From Pseudomonadota bacterium (lineage in GTDB: Bacteria > Pseudomonadota > Alphaproteobacteria > SP197): a DNA stretch of 47,928 bases. Positions within the stretch are counted from its first letter, which is position 1. Each line of letters starts with the position of its first letter. Under the pieces are notes generated by a model. It saw nothing but the letters and a program-made list of their open reading frames with translations. It was not told the origin of the DNA and did not search any database. Positions 24,706 through 34,864 of this stretch are shown here, piece by piece. The stretch spans positions 1 to 47,928 of the forward strand of contig JAQCLG010000007.1 in the NCBI GenBank assembly GCA_027592745.1, given 5' to 3'. A program made the translations under genes and the position numbers.

Positions 24706-26871
24706 TCACGCCGCCGCCTGCTGTCCCTCGACCAGGTCGAGGATTTCCGCCGCCGCCTTGGGAATGTTCGTGCCCGGCCCGAAGACGGCCGAGACGCCGG
24801 CCTCCTTCAGCATGGCGTAGTCCTGGGGCGGCACGACGCCGCCGACCACGACCTTGATGTCGCCCGCACCCTGCTCGCGCAGCGCAGCGAGAAGCTGGGG
24901 CACCAGGGTCTTGTGGCCCGCCGCCTGACTGGAGACACCGACGACATGGACGTCGTTCTCGATCGCCTGGCGCGCGGCTTCCTCGGGCGTCTGGAAGAGC
25001 GGGCCGATGTCGACGTCGAAGCCGATGTCGGCAAAGGCGGTGGCGATCACCTTGGCGCCGCGGTCGTGGCCGTCCTGGCCCAGCTTGACCACCAGCATGC
25101 GCGGGCGCCGGCCCTGGGCGGCATGGAAGGCATCGATGCGGCTGCGGATCGCCTGGAAGCCGGGATCGTCCTCCCAGGCCGCGCCATAGACGCCCGAGAT
25201 CGAGCGGGTGACGGCGCGGTGGCGGGTGAAGACCGCCTCCATGGCGTCCGAGATCTCGCCCACCGTGGCGCGCACGCGGGCCGCCTCGATCGAGAGCGCG
25301 AGAAGGTTGCCATCCCCCTTCGCGCCTTCGGTCAGGGCGTCCAGCGCGGCCTTGCAGGCGGCCTCGTCGCGGCTGGCGCGGATCTTCTTCAGGCGGGCGA
25401 CCTGGGATTGCCGCACCGCCGTGTTGTCGATGTCGCGCACGTCGACCTGATCGGGATTCTTCGCACGGTACTTGTTGACGCCGACCACGACCTCCTCGCC
25501 GCGGTCGATCGCGGCCTGGCGGCGGGCGGCACTCTCCTCGATGCGCAGCTTGGGCATGCCGGTCTCGATCGCCTTGGTCATGCCGCCCAGCCCCTCGACC
25601 TCGTCGATCAGCTCCTGGGCCGCGGCGGCGAGCGAGTGGGTCAGCGCTTCGATGTAGTAGCTGCCGCCCAGGGGATCGACGACATGGGTGATGCCGGTTT
25701 CCTCCGAGAGGATGAGCTGGGTGTTGCGCGCGATGCGCGCGGCAAAGTCGCTGGGCAGGGCCAGCGCCTCGTCGAAGCTGTTGGTGTGCAGGCTCTGGGT
25801 GCCGCCCAGGACCGCCGCCATCGCCTCGTAGGCCGTGCGCACGACGTTGTTGTAGGGGTCCTGCTCGGTCAACGAGACGCCCGAGGTCTGGCAATGGGTG
25901 CGCAGCATCGAGGACTGCGGCTTCTTCGGGCCGAAGGGTTCCATCAGGCGCGCCCAGAGCAGGCGGGCGGCGCGCAGCTTGGCGACTTCCATGAAGAAGT
26001 TCATGCCGATGGCGAAGAAGAAGGACAGGCGCGGTGCGAACTCGTCGACGTCGAGGCCCCGGTCGGCCGCGGCGCGCACGTAGTCGACGCCGTCGGCCAG
26101 GGTGAAGGCCAGTTCCTGCACCGCCGTCGCCCCGGCTTCCTGCATGTGATAGCCGCTGATCGAGATCGAGTTGAAGCGCGGCATTTGGGACGCCGTGTGG
26201 GCGATGATGTCGGCGACGATCCGCATCGAGGGTTCGGGGGGATAGATGTAGGTGTTGCGGACCATGAACTCCTTGAGGATGTCGTTCTGGATGGTCCCGG
26301 AGAGTTTCTCCTGGGACACCCCCTGCTCCTCGGCGGCGACGACGAACATCGCCAGCACCGGCAGCACCGCACCGTTCATGGTCATGGAAACCGACATCTC
26401 GTCGAGCGGGATGCCGTCGAACAGGAGTTTCATGTCCTCGACCGAATCGATCGCCACGCCGGCCTTGCCGACGTCGCCCACGACGCGGGGGTGGTCGCTG
26501 TCGTAGCCGCGGTGGGTGGCAAGGTCGAAGGCGACCGACAGGCCCTTCTGCCCGGCTTCCAGGGCCTGGCGGTAGAAGGCGTTGGATTCCTCGGCAGTCG
26601 AGAAACCGGCGTACTGCCGGATCGTCCAGGGCCGGTTGGCATACATCGTGGCGCGCACGCCGCGGGTATAGGGCGCCACGCCTGGCAGGGTGTCGATGCC
26701 CTGCAGCGCCGCGAGGTCAGCCGCGGTGTAGAGCGGCTTGATGGCGAGGCCCTCGGGCGTCTTCCACAGCAGGCTCTCGACCGGCTGGTCGCGCAGTTCC
26801 TTGGAGGCAAGCTTGCGCCAGGCCTCCGGCAGATCGTCGGGGAAACCAGTCATCGTCTTCGAACCATTCAT
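24706..26871 (-). CDS. scpA: Methylmalonyl-CoA mutase
   Basis: This enzyme interconverts (R)-methylmalonyl-CoA and succinyl-CoA with adenosylcobalamin. The 721-residue chain is a full-length single-subunit mutase. The catalytic TIM barrel has [32 protein letters not shown], the [20 protein letters not shown] motif, [11 protein letters not shown] and [20 protein letters not shown]. The C-terminal B12-binding domain has the base-off His in GQDGHDRG near residue 598. The start may be ATG 26871 or 26853. With meaB it completes the propionyl-CoA route, which also drains odd-chain fatty acids and branched amino acids. Confidence 0.96.
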   Translation of the reverse strand: MNGSKTMTGFPDDLPEAWRKLASKELRDQPVESLLWKTPEGLAIKPLYTAADLAALQGIDTLPGVAPYTRGVRATMYANRPWTIRQYAGFSTAEESNAFYRQALEAGQKGLSVAFDLATHRGYDSDHPRVVGDVGKAGVAIDSVEDMKLLFDGIPLDEMSVSMTMNGAVLPVLAMFVVAAEEQGVSQEKLSGTIQNDILKEFMVRNTYIYPPEPSMRIVADIIAHTASQMPRFNSISISGYHMQEAGATAVQELAFTLADGVDYVRAAADRGLDVDEFAPRLSFFFAIGMNFFMEVAKLRAARLLWARLMEPFGPKKPQSSMLRTHCQTSGVSLTEQDPYNNVVRTAYEAMAAVLGGTQSLHTNSFDEALALPSDFAARIARNTQLILSEETGITHVVDPLGGSYYIEALTHSLAAAAQELIDEVEGLGGMTKAIETGMPKLRIEESAARRQAAIDRGEEVVVGVNKYRAKNPDQVDVRDIDNTAVRQSQVARLKKIRASRDEAACKAALDALTEGAKGDGNLLALSIEAARVRATVGEISDAMEAVFTRHRAVTRSISGVYGAAWEDDPGFQAIRSRIDAFHAAQGRRPRMLVVKLGQDGHDRGAKVIATAFADIGFDVDIGPLFQTPEEAARQAIENDVHVVGVSSQAAGHKTLVPQLLAALREQGAGDIKVVVGGVVPPQDYAMLKEAGVSAVFGPGTNIPKAAAEILDLVEGQQAAA

Positions 26872-26938
26872 TTCGCAGGTGCGAGATAAGTATGGGAGGC
26901 GGCCGGGAAACCGTCAATCCGGGCCGCGGCCGCCGGCC

Positions 26939-27538
26939 TCAGTCCAGCAGTTCGAGCGCGACGTCGCGCGGTTTTCCGTCGCCGCCGTTGGTCGGATAGA
27001 CGTCGTCGGGACAGGCCGAAAAGACCATCAGGCAATCGGCCAGCGCGGTCAGCGTCACCGCATCGCCGGGCCGGGAGGTCGGGCGTTCGTAGGCGATGGT
27101 GCGCCCGTCGCGCACCGGGGCGAGCATGAACAGGTTCCAGGGCGCCGGCGTGAACGGGATGAGATGGCCGTGGCCCTCCAGGGCGTGGGCCAGGTTGTCG
27201 GCGCAGTTGGCGTGGTCGTGGCCGGCGCTGCTGCGGGCGTACATCGCTGCGCTGCAGGCCGCGATCAGCGTGTCGTGGCCGCCCGGCGAGCTGTCTTCGG
27301 TGAGCTCCAGCATCGGCCGGTAGCGGTTGGAGAGCAGCACGTCGCCGGGTTCGAAGACGATGCGCTGGAGCACCTCGCGGCAATGCTCCATCGAGAGGTG
27401 TTCGTAAGGGTCGCCCATGGCGAAGGCCCAGGTGTCGACGACCTGGGTGCCCGGCGTGTTGATCACGCGCAGGCGCGCGCCCTGCGCCAGCGCCACGGCA
27501 AGGCCCCGACCCGCAGGCACGGTCATGCGGCAGCTCAT
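26939..27538 (-). CDS. DUF1989 (urea carboxylase-associated family) protein
   Basis: This 199-residue soluble protein has the DUF1989 pattern: TVPAGRGLAVALAQGARLRV, GTQVVDTWAFAMGDPYEHLS, the Cys-rich DTLIAACSAAMYARS, DHANCADNL, and FTPAPWNLFMLAPV. The family is found near urea carboxylase and allophanate genes and includes putative carboxyguanidine deiminase subunits and tetrahydrofolate-dependent enzymes. No urea carboxylase gene is seen here, so its substrate is unclear. It lies between scpA and the IalB-like gene on the same strand with short gaps. An ATG at 27526 is a second possible start. Confidence 0.83.
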   Translation of the reverse strand: MSCRMTVPAGRGLAVALAQGARLRVINTPGTQVVDTWAFAMGDPYEHLSMEHCREVLQRIVFEPGDVLLSNRYRPMLELTEDSSPGGHDTLIAACSAAMYARSSAGHDHANCADNLAHALEGHGHLIPFTPAPWNLFMLAPVRDGRTIAYERPTSRPGDAVTLTALADCLMVFSACPDDVYPTNGGDGKPRDVALELLD

Positions 27539-27571
27539 GCCCCGGTCACCGCGGCGGGAGCGCGCACGGGC

Positions 27572-28075
27572 TCAAAGGTCGTTGAAGGCCGCGGTGAAGC
27601 CGGTCAGCGACAGTGGCAGGGAGATCGGCTGGTTGTCGAAGTCGTGCACCGTCACCGTCGCCTGGCTGCCGCCCTTGAGCTGGCCCAGGACCTCGTCGGA
27701 CATGCCGACCTGGGTCATGCAGCCATCGGGGAAACAGGCGACGAACCCGACCTCGCCGACACTGACGCCGTCGACCGTGAGGTTGAGGCCCGAGGGGATC
27801 AGCACGCCCAGCGGCACGGTGATGCGCAGGGCCGTGGTACCGTCGGGCGCCTTCATCACCATCACCGTCATCGCACGCTGGCCGCTGGTCTGGTCGTCGA
27901 GCGCCTGGCCCGCGAAACACTCCTCCAGGAGGTTTTCGTTCAGCACGCACAGCACCTGCCAGTCCCCATGGGTGGAACGCACGGTAGGCTCGGCGAAACT
28001 GGCCGACTCCTGGGCACGGGCAAGACCGGCGGCCAGGGACAGGGCGATCAGGGAAAGGGCAAGACGTCGCAGCAT
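27572..28075 (-). CDS. Invasion-associated locus B (IalB) family exported protein
   Basis: This 167-residue protein begins with a clear signal peptide (MLRRLALSLIALSLAAGLARAQ). The mature region has the IalB pattern: THGDWQVLC, LLEECFAGQ, RAMTVMVMKAPDG, LRITVPLGVLIPSGL, then GFVACFPDGCMTQVGM with paired cysteines likely to form a disulfide in the periplasm. IalB was named in Bartonella for erythrocyte invasion, but homologues are widespread in free-living alphaproteobacteria and the real role is not known. ATG 28075 is preferred over the upstream GTG at 28099 because it puts the Arg pair directly before the hydrophobic core. Confidence 0.85.
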   Translation of the reverse strand: MLRRLALSLIALSLAAGLARAQESASFAEPTVRSTHGDWQVLCVLNENLLEECFAGQALDDQTSGQRAMTVMVMKAPDGTTALRITVPLGVLIPSGLNLTVDGVSVGEVGFVACFPDGCMTQVGMSDEVLGQLKGGSQATVTVHDFDNQPISLPLSLTGFTAAFNDL

Positions 28076-28234
28076 GGGGGTTTCCAGTGTTGTTGGCACG
28101 ATGGCCGTGCAGCGCAGCGAAATACGCCAATCGGCGCGCCGTTACAATGCGGCCCGCGGCCACTGTTCGCCGCTACACGGGCCATGATAGGGTCGCGGCC
28201 AGCCGCAACCGAACTTCCTCAAGGTGACGAGAAC

Positions 28235-29572
28235 ATGGATAACAACGGATTCAACTATCCCGACAGGCCCAACGATCTGGAAGCCTTCTGGATGCCGTTC
28301 ACGGCCAACAAGGGCTTCAAGAACGCCCCCCGCATGATGGCCGGCGCCAAGGACATGCACTACTTCACGGTCGACGGCCGCAAGATCCTCGACGGCACCG
28401 CCGGCCTGTGGTGCTGCAATGCCGGCCACGGCCGCGAGAAGATCGCCGAGGCGATCAAGCTGCAGGCCGACCGCATGGACTTCGCGCCCAACTTCCAGCT
28501 CGGCCACCCCGCGGCCTTCGAATTCGCCAACCGCCTGGTCGAACTCACCCCCGGCGACCTCAACCACGTCTTCTTCACGAATTCGGGTTCGGAGTCGGCC
28601 GATACCGCGCTCAAGATCGCGCTGGCCTACCACAACGTCACCGGCAACGGCTCCAAGACCCGCCTGATCGGGCGCGAGCGCGGCTACCACGGCACCAACT
28701 TCGGCGGCACCTCGGTCGGCGGCATGGTCAAGAACCGCATGTTCTTCGGCGGCCTGCTGGGCGGCGTCGACCACATCCGCCACACCCACGACATCGAGCA
28801 CAACGCCTTCTCGAAGGGCCAGCCCGAATTCGGCGCGCACATGGCCGACGACCTGGAGCGCCTGGTCGCCCTGCACGACGCCTCGACCATCGCCGCCGTG
28901 ATCGTCGAGCCGGTGGCCGGTTCGACCGGCGTGCTGGTGCCGCCCAAGGGTTACCTCAAGCGCCTGCGCGAGATCTGCACCAAGCACAACATCCTGCTGA
29001 TCTTCGACGAGGTCATCACCGGCTTCGGCCGCCTTGGCACCGGCTTTGCCGTCGACTACTTCGGCGTCGAGGCCGACATCGTCACTACCGCCAAGGGCCT
29101 GACCAACGCCACGGTCCCCATGGGCGCGGTGTTCTGCAAGAAGAAGATCTACGACGCCTTCCTGGAGAACACCAAGGCCGGCATCGAGCTGTTCCACGGC
29201 TACACCTATTCGGGCCATCCGCTCGCGGCCGTGGCCGGCATCGCCACGCTTGACGTCTACAAGGAAGAGGGCCTGTTCGAGCGCGCCGCCGAACTTTCCT
29301 CCTACTGGGAGGACGGCCTGTGGTCGCTCAAGGGCGGCAACCATGTCGTCGACCTGCGCAACCTCGGCATCATGGCCGGCATCGAGCTGGAGCCGCGCCC
29401 CAACGCCCCCACGGCCCGCGCCATGGAGAGCTTCCACAAGTGCTTCGACGAGGGCCTGCTGGTGCGCGTCACCGGCGACATCATCGCGCTCTCGCCGCCG
29501 CTGATCGTGAGCAAGGAGCAGATCGACGAGATCTTCGACACCATCGGCAAGGTGTTGAAGACCGTCGACTGA
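28235..29572 (+). CDS. Omega-amino acid--pyruvate aminotransferase (class III)
   Basis: This 445-residue PLP enzyme is of the class III transaminases, closest by eye to beta-alanine/omega-amino acid:pyruvate transaminases. It starts with AFWMPFTANKGFKNAPRM and DGTAGLWCCNAGHG. It has FTNSGSESADTALKIA for phosphate binding, GYHGTNFGGTSVGG, the IFDEVITGFGRLG motif with the PLP-ring Asp, and the Schiff-base Lys in TTAKGLTNA near residue 287. It moves an amino group from an omega-amine to pyruvate, giving alanine and an aldehyde or oxo-acid. The open frame extends far upstream but is antisense to other genes. Start ATG 28235 follows AAGGTGACGAG. Confidence 0.92.
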   Translation: MDNNGFNYPDRPNDLEAFWMPFTANKGFKNAPRMMAGAKDMHYFTVDGRKILDGTAGLWCCNAGHGREKIAEAIKLQADRMDFAPNFQLGHPAAFEFANRLVELTPGDLNHVFFTNSGSESADTALKIALAYHNVTGNGSKTRLIGRERGYHGTNFGGTSVGGMVKNRMFFGGLLGGVDHIRHTHDIEHNAFSKGQPEFGAHMADDLERLVALHDASTIAAVIVEPVAGSTGVLVPPKGYLKRLREICTKHNILLIFDEVITGFGRLGTGFAVDYFGVEADIVTTAKGLTNATVPMGAVFCKKKIYDAFLENTKAGIELFHGYTYSGHPLAAVAGIATLDVYKEEGLFERAAELSSYWEDGLWSLKGGNHVVDLRNLGIMAGIELEPRPNAPTARAMESFHKCFDEGLLVRVTGDIIALSPPLIVSKEQIDEIFDTIGKVLKTVD

Positions 29573-29595
29573 TCCGCGTTCGGCGAACCCATGCG

Positions 29596-29627
29596 ACGGG
29601 CGGCGGCCGCGAGGCTGCCGCCCGTTT
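29596..29627. terminator. GC hairpin with T run between convergent genes
   Basis: Inverted arms ACGGGCGGC (29596-29604) and GCCGCCCGT (29617-29625) are followed by TT. The hairpin lies 24 bases after the aminotransferase stop and 13 bases before the convergent membrane-protein gene. A role in ending transcription from the plus strand is likely. Confidence 0.55.
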
Positions 29628-29639
29628 CGCGTTCCGGAC

Positions 29640-30413
29640 TCAGCGCATCGCCGGACGGCGCAGGCCGCGGGCCACGGCCAGGCCGATGAGACCCGCGGCA
29701 GCCAGGGCCAGCAGGTAGGTCGGCGCGATGCCGAGACTGTCGAGCTGGCTCCAGACCACCGTGTAGAAACCCAGGAACGAGATCTGCCCCAGCATCAGGC
29801 CGCGGATCACGGCGATGCCGCCCGGGGCGCCATGTTCGCGGTGGCCCGCCGCGGCCAGCACCGCGGCGACCACCAGGATCGTGGCGACGAACCCCGACAG
29901 CCCGGGCCCGAGCCAGGGGGCGATCGCCGTGATCGCCAGCACCATCGCCGTCGCCACGCCCACGCGCAGCATCAGCACCAGGTTCGAGGACAGGCTGACC
30001 AGCATCGGCCGGTCGCGCAGACCGACGCTGGCGATGCCCGCCGCCACCCCGGCAACCGCCAGGGCAAAGACCAGAAGCGGCGAAGGCGCGACGAGATGGA
30101 GCACCAGGAAGACGGCGCCATAGGCACCCTGGGATGCGAGCAGGCAGCCCAGCCAGCCGCCGCCGCGCTGCGCCAGCACGACATAGGCGATGCCGTAGGC
30201 CGCGATCGAGGGCATGGCGTAGAGCGTGCCGAGCGCCGCGTCGGTTGCAAAGGCCGGGCCGTATTCGATGGCCAGGAACAGGGAGATCGGGCCGGAGGTG
30301 ATCGGCACGCCGGCAAACCAGCCGCCGACCGCCGGTCCCCAGCGGCGCGAGGACCAGCCGGCCAGGCCGACCAGCGCCGGGGTGGCGAGCAGCTTGAGCA
30401 GCAGGAGGGACAC
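29640..30413 (-). CDS. Multi-pass membrane protein of unknown family
   Basis: This 257-residue protein has eight to nine hydrophobic segments and almost no soluble part. The first segment is LLLLKLLATPALVGLAGWSS; a WGPAVGGWFAGVPITSGPISLFLAIE loop follows, with conserved-looking Gly and Pro. Later regions include RDRPMLVSLSSN and LGQISFLGFYTVVWSQL. I do not recognise the family with confidence; small integral membrane proteins with a GVPITSGP-like motif occur in other proteobacteria. It lies 19 bp downstream of phaR on the same strand, so it could be co-transcribed with the PHA regulator. Confidence 0.75.
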   Translation of the reverse strand: MSLLLLKLLATPALVGLAGWSSRRWGPAVGGWFAGVPITSGPISLFLAIEYGPAFATDAALGTLYAMPSIAAYGIAYVVLAQRGGGWLGCLLASQGAYGAVFLVLHLVAPSPLLVFALAVAGVAAGIASVGLRDRPMLVSLSSNLVLMLRVGVATAMVLAITAIAPWLGPGLSGFVATILVVAAVLAAAGHREHGAPGGIAVIRGLMLGQISFLGFYTVVWSQLDSLGIAPTYLLALAAAGLIGLAVARGLRRPAMR

Positions 30414-30432
30414 GCGCCGTGCCCGCCCGCGG

Positions 30433-31044
30433 TCAGCCGCCGCGCTTGGCCAGTTCGTCGAGCTGCTTCTTCAGGGCGTCGATCTGGCCGCGCAGGGCAT
30501 CGAGATCGTCACGGCCGCCGGCCTGCCCGGCGGATGCGGCAACGTTTTCACCCTTGGGCGCGTTCAACGGATTGAACATCTCCATGGCCTTCTGGAACAT
30601 GACCATGTTGTTCTTGACCATGTCCTCGACGGCCCCGGCATTGGGCTGGGCCGGGAAGGGAAACATCTGGCCGAAGGCCTTGGTCATGGTCTCGCGCACC
30701 TGTTCCTGGTTCTTGGCCAGGTTCTCCATGCTCATCTCGAGATAACGGGGCACGAAGGTCTGCAGGCTGTCGCCGTAGAAGCCGATCAACTGGCGCAGGA
30801 AGCTGATGGGCAGCAGGTTAGCGCCCTTGGATTCCTCCTCGACGATGATCTGGGTCAGCACGGAGCGGGTGATGTCGTCGCCGGTCTTGGCGTCGAACAC
30901 CACGAATTCGACGCCGTCCTTCACCATCTGCGCCAGGTGGTCGAGCGTCACGTAGCTGCTCGTCGCCGTGTTGTAGAGACGGCGGTTGGCGTATTTCTTG
31001 ATGACGACGGCGTCGTTGCCGTCAGCGTCCTTGGCCCGGGCCAT
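30433..31044 (-). CDS. phaR: Polyhydroxyalkanoate synthesis repressor PhaR
   Basis: This 203-residue regulator has the N-terminal PHB/PHA accumulation DNA-binding domain (VVIKKYANRRLYNTATSSYV, TLDHLAQMV) and the following PHB_acc region (SFLRQLIGFYGDSLQTFVP). The tail is charged and coiled-coil-like (LDALRGQIDALKKQLDELAK). PhaR binds PHA granules and represses phasin and its own gene until polymer is present. A GGGGAC ribosome-binding site precedes ATG 31044; an ATG at 31071 would add nine residues. The gene is divergent from the FNT-channel gene and the PHA genes beyond it. Confidence 0.94.
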   Translation of the reverse strand: MARAKDADGNDAVVIKKYANRRLYNTATSSYVTLDHLAQMVKDGVEFVVFDAKTGDDITRSVLTQIIVEEESKGANLLPISFLRQLIGFYGDSLQTFVPRYLEMSMENLAKNQEQVRETMTKAFGQMFPFPAQPNAGAVEDMVKNNMVMFQKAMEMFNPLNAPKGENVAASAGQAGGRDDLDALRGQIDALKKQLDELAKRGG

Positions 31045-31151
31045 GACGTCCCCAATGTTGTGCCGCTTCATTATGAACAAGATGCTGCAATGCGAACAGG
31101 GCTTGTTGCAGCGCAAAGGAACCGGAGCCGGCAGGCAACAGGGAGCAAGCG

Positions 31152-31985
31152 GTGACCCAGAAACACGAGAAGGCGCAACCCCACCTCGAACACCAGGAAC
31201 CCGCTCCCACGCCCTTCGACGCGCTCTCGATCTACGAGATCGTGCGCACCGACGGCGAGAACGAACTCGACCGGCCCTGGGTTTCCCTGTGGTGGTCGGG
31301 GCTGGCGGCGGGCATAGCGGTCACCACCTCGGCGGTCGCCCAGGGCCTGCTCCACATGGTGCTGCCCGACACGCCCTGGCGCGGCGCCGTGACCGCGCTG
31401 GGTTACAGCGTCGGTTTCCTGCTGGTGATCCTGGGGCGCCTGCAGCTCTTCACCGAAAACACCATCACGGTCGTGCTGCCGCTGATGGCCGACTACTCCC
31501 ACCGGGCGCTGGGGCGTACCGCGCGCATGTGGGGCATCGTGCTGGGCGCCAACCTCGTCGGCGTGCTGCTGGCCGCCTGTTTCGCCCAGTTCCTCGGCAT
31601 CGCCAGCAAGGAGGAACTCGCCGCCTTCCGCGAGGTCGGCTCCCACATCTTCGAGAAATCGCCGTTCGAGCTGCTGGTGCGCGCGATCCCGGCGGGGTTC
31701 CTGGTCGCCGCGATCGTCTGGATGCTGCCCAATGCGCGCAACTTCGAGCTCTGGGTCATCGTCGTCTTCACCTGGCTCATCGCCTTTGCCGACATGACCC
31801 ATGTCATCGTCGGCTCGATGGAAGCCTTCCTCCTGCTGTTCTCCGGTGACATCGGCCCCTGGCAGATGGTCGGCGGCTTCTTCCTCCCGGCCCTGATCGG
31901 CAATATCATCGGCGGCACGGCACTGTTCTCGCTTCTGGCCTATGCCCAGGTGAAGCGCGAGATCGAGGAAATGCCGCCCGAGTGA
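31152..31985 (+). CDS. Formate/nitrite transporter (FNT) family protein
   Basis: This 277-residue membrane protein starts with a polar tail and FDALSIYEIVRTDGENELDR, then has six hydrophobic segments. FNT features include WWSGLAAGIAVTTSAVAQG, LGRLQLFTENTITVV and the LVGVLLAACFAQF and IPAGFLVAAIVWMLPNA segments in the second half. Channels of this fold pass formate, nitrite, lactate or hydrosulfide. The substrate cannot be assigned. It starts at GTG 31152 in the 107-bp gap divergent from phaR and lies 46 bp before the small PHA-linked gene. That position is unusual for an FNT gene. Confidence 0.85.
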   Translation: MTQKHEKAQPHLEHQEPAPTPFDALSIYEIVRTDGENELDRPWVSLWWSGLAAGIAVTTSAVAQGLLHMVLPDTPWRGAVTALGYSVGFLLVILGRLQLFTENTITVVLPLMADYSHRALGRTARMWGIVLGANLVGVLLAACFAQFLGIASKEELAAFREVGSHIFEKSPFELLVRAIPAGFLVAAIVWMLPNARNFELWVIVVFTWLIAFADMTHVIVGSMEAFLLLFSGDIGPWQMVGGFFLPALIGNIIGGTALFSLLAYAQVKREIEEMPPE

Positions 31986-32031
31986 GCGCACGAGGCGACG
32001 GGAGCCTGCCCATTGGGCTACATTGGCGGCC

Positions 32032-32355
32032 ATGAACGAGCAGGACGATCTGGCAAGGCTTGCGCAGGACTTCGTCGACCTGTGGCAGGAACACATGGCC
32101 GCGGCCGCGGCCGACCCGGCTCTGCTGGCCTGGACAAGGGCCTGGATGGCGCCGCTGCAGGCCGCGGCGGCAGACGGTGACGGGCCCGCGCAACGGCCCC
32201 CGGCCCCTGGGGCTGCACCTGGCGACTTCGGCAGCCGTCTGGATGAGTTCGCTCGCCGCCTTGCCGCCTGCGAGGAGCGGCTTGCTGCCCTGGAGCGCGG
32301 CCCAGGCAAGCGCGGCGGCCGCAATGCAGACAGCGATCGCCGCGGCCGATCCTGA
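32032..32355 (+). CDS. Small protein upstream of the PhaC-like gene (possible PHA synthase partner)
   Basis: This 107-residue protein begins MNEQDDLARLAQDFVDLWQEHM. The segment resembles N-terminal regions of PHA synthases and PhaE-like partners, where a leading helix with a Trp-Gln pair is common. The rest has a Pro/Ala-rich linker and a coiled-coil-like tail (RLDEFARRLAACEERLAALE), then a basic end. Its last 32 bases overlap the start of the PhaC-like gene in another frame, so the two are probably coupled. I infer a regulatory or stabilising subunit. It is far shorter than typical PhaE. Confidence 0.6.
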   Translation: MNEQDDLARLAQDFVDLWQEHMAAAAADPALLAWTRAWMAPLQAAAADGDGPAQRPPAPGAAPGDFGSRLDEFARRLAACEERLAALERGPGKRGGRNADSDRRGRS

Positions 32356-33379
32356 AGCCCTCTCGGCTGCGGTCGCACGCGAGGCCAGCGGTCGCCTCGG
32401 CCGTTTCGTCGCCGGCATCCGCGCCTACCACGCCCATCCCTACCGGCGGGCCCAGGCGGACCACCCGGTGCTCTGGCGGGAGGGTGCGACACAGGTGCTG
32501 GACTACGGCGGCGACGGCCGCCCCGTGCTGTTTTCGCCTTCCCTCATCAACCGCGCCTACATCCTCGACCTGCGTCCCGGCGCCAGCCTGATCGAACACC
32601 TGCGCGCCCATGGCCTGCGCCCGCTGCTGGTCGACTGGGGCGATCCCGCTGACGACGAGCGCGACTTCGACCTGGAGGCCTACATCACCCGCCGCCTGGC
32701 CGGCGCCCTGGAGGCCGCCAACACCCTGGCCGGCGGGCCGGTGCCGCTGGTCGGCTACTGCATGGGCGGCCTGCTGGCGCTCGCCGCCGCCCTGCTCCAT
32801 CCCGATCGGGTCGCCGGCCTGGGCCTGCTCGCCACGCCCTGGGACTTCCACGCCGAACAGGGCGGCCAGGGCGCCTTCATGGCGATGGGCGCCTCGGCAG
32901 CCACCGCCGTGCGCCTGGGCAGCCCGCCGGTACCGGTCGACCTGTTGCAGGCGATGTTCGCGACGCTGCAGCCCAGCCTGGTGCAGGCCAAGTTCCGCCG
33001 CTTGGCGGCCATGGACCCGCAGGCCGAGGCGACCCGCGATTTCGTCGCCCTGGAGGACTGGCTCAACGACGGCGTTGCGCTCGCCGCTCCCACCGCGCGC
33101 GACTGCTTCGTGGGCTGGTACGGCGACAACCTGCCGGGCAGGGGATTGTGGACCATCGCCGGCCAGGTCATGCGCCCGCAGGACCTGGCCGTACCCGCCT
33201 TTGTTGCCGTGCCGACCCGCGACCGCATCGTGCCGCCCGCCTCGGCCACCGCACTGGCCCGTGCCCTGCCCGCCCCGACCCTGCTGGAACCCCGCGCCGG
33301 CCACATCGGCATGGTCGTGGGCAGCCGGGCGCGCGAGGCATTGTGGGAGCCGCTGACGGACTGGCTCGCCGCGGTTTGA
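32324..33379 (+). CDS. Short PHA synthase-like alpha/beta hydrolase (PhaC-like)
   Basis: This 351-residue protein has the PHA synthase catalytic set. Cys is in LVGYCMGGLLAL near residue 147, where lipases would carry Ser. Asp is in PTRDRIVPP near 298 and His in AGHIGMVVG near 325, as in class III PhaC. It lacks the long N-terminal domain of class I synthases, and a separate small protein is encoded just upstream. The expected reaction is polymerisation of (R)-3-hydroxyacyl-CoA. A PHA depolymerase or acyltransferase role cannot be excluded. ATG 32324 is chosen; the upstream part of this frame is the antisense-like shadow of the small gene. Confidence 0.75.
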   Translation: MQTAIAAADPEALSAAVAREASGRLGRFVAGIRAYHAHPYRRAQADHPVLWREGATQVLDYGGDGRPVLFSPSLINRAYILDLRPGASLIEHLRAHGLRPLLVDWGDPADDERDFDLEAYITRRLAGALEAANTLAGGPVPLVGYCMGGLLALAAALLHPDRVAGLGLLATPWDFHAEQGGQGAFMAMGASAATAVRLGSPPVPVDLLQAMFATLQPSLVQAKFRRLAAMDPQAEATRDFVALEDWLNDGVALAAPTARDCFVGWYGDNLPGRGLWTIAGQVMRPQDLAVPAFVAVPTRDRIVPPASATALARALPAPTLLEPRAGHIGMVVGSRAREALWEPLTDWLAAV

Positions 33380-33467
33380 ACGGCGACATCTTTTCGCACA
33401 TGCGAAATGGTCATCGGCGCGCTATATGTAGGGCCGGACCATACAACGTCAGCAGGAGAACCCCGCC

Positions 33468-34640
<1,173 letters not shown>

Positions 34641-34864
34641 GCGCACCGCTTCCGGGCATGTCGCAATCGGAACCGGGACGCCCCGTCGCAAGCGCCCCGT
34701 GATTGTCAGGATTTCGCGCAAGTTTGCCGCGAAACAACCCCTTTGACACTCTGGACTCTGCCGGAGCGATTCGTTACACGCGCGTCGCAATCTAGGCATA
34801 AGGGTTGGGGACGGGGCGGCAACCGTCCGGCCCGGCGGCAGACGTTGAACGAGGGAGACAAAAC

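Noticed and set aside
26738-28234. A long upstream extension of the aminotransferase frame
   Set aside because: The extension is antisense to the DUF1989 and IalB-like genes and has no domain. The aminotransferase starts at 28235 with a ribosome-binding site.
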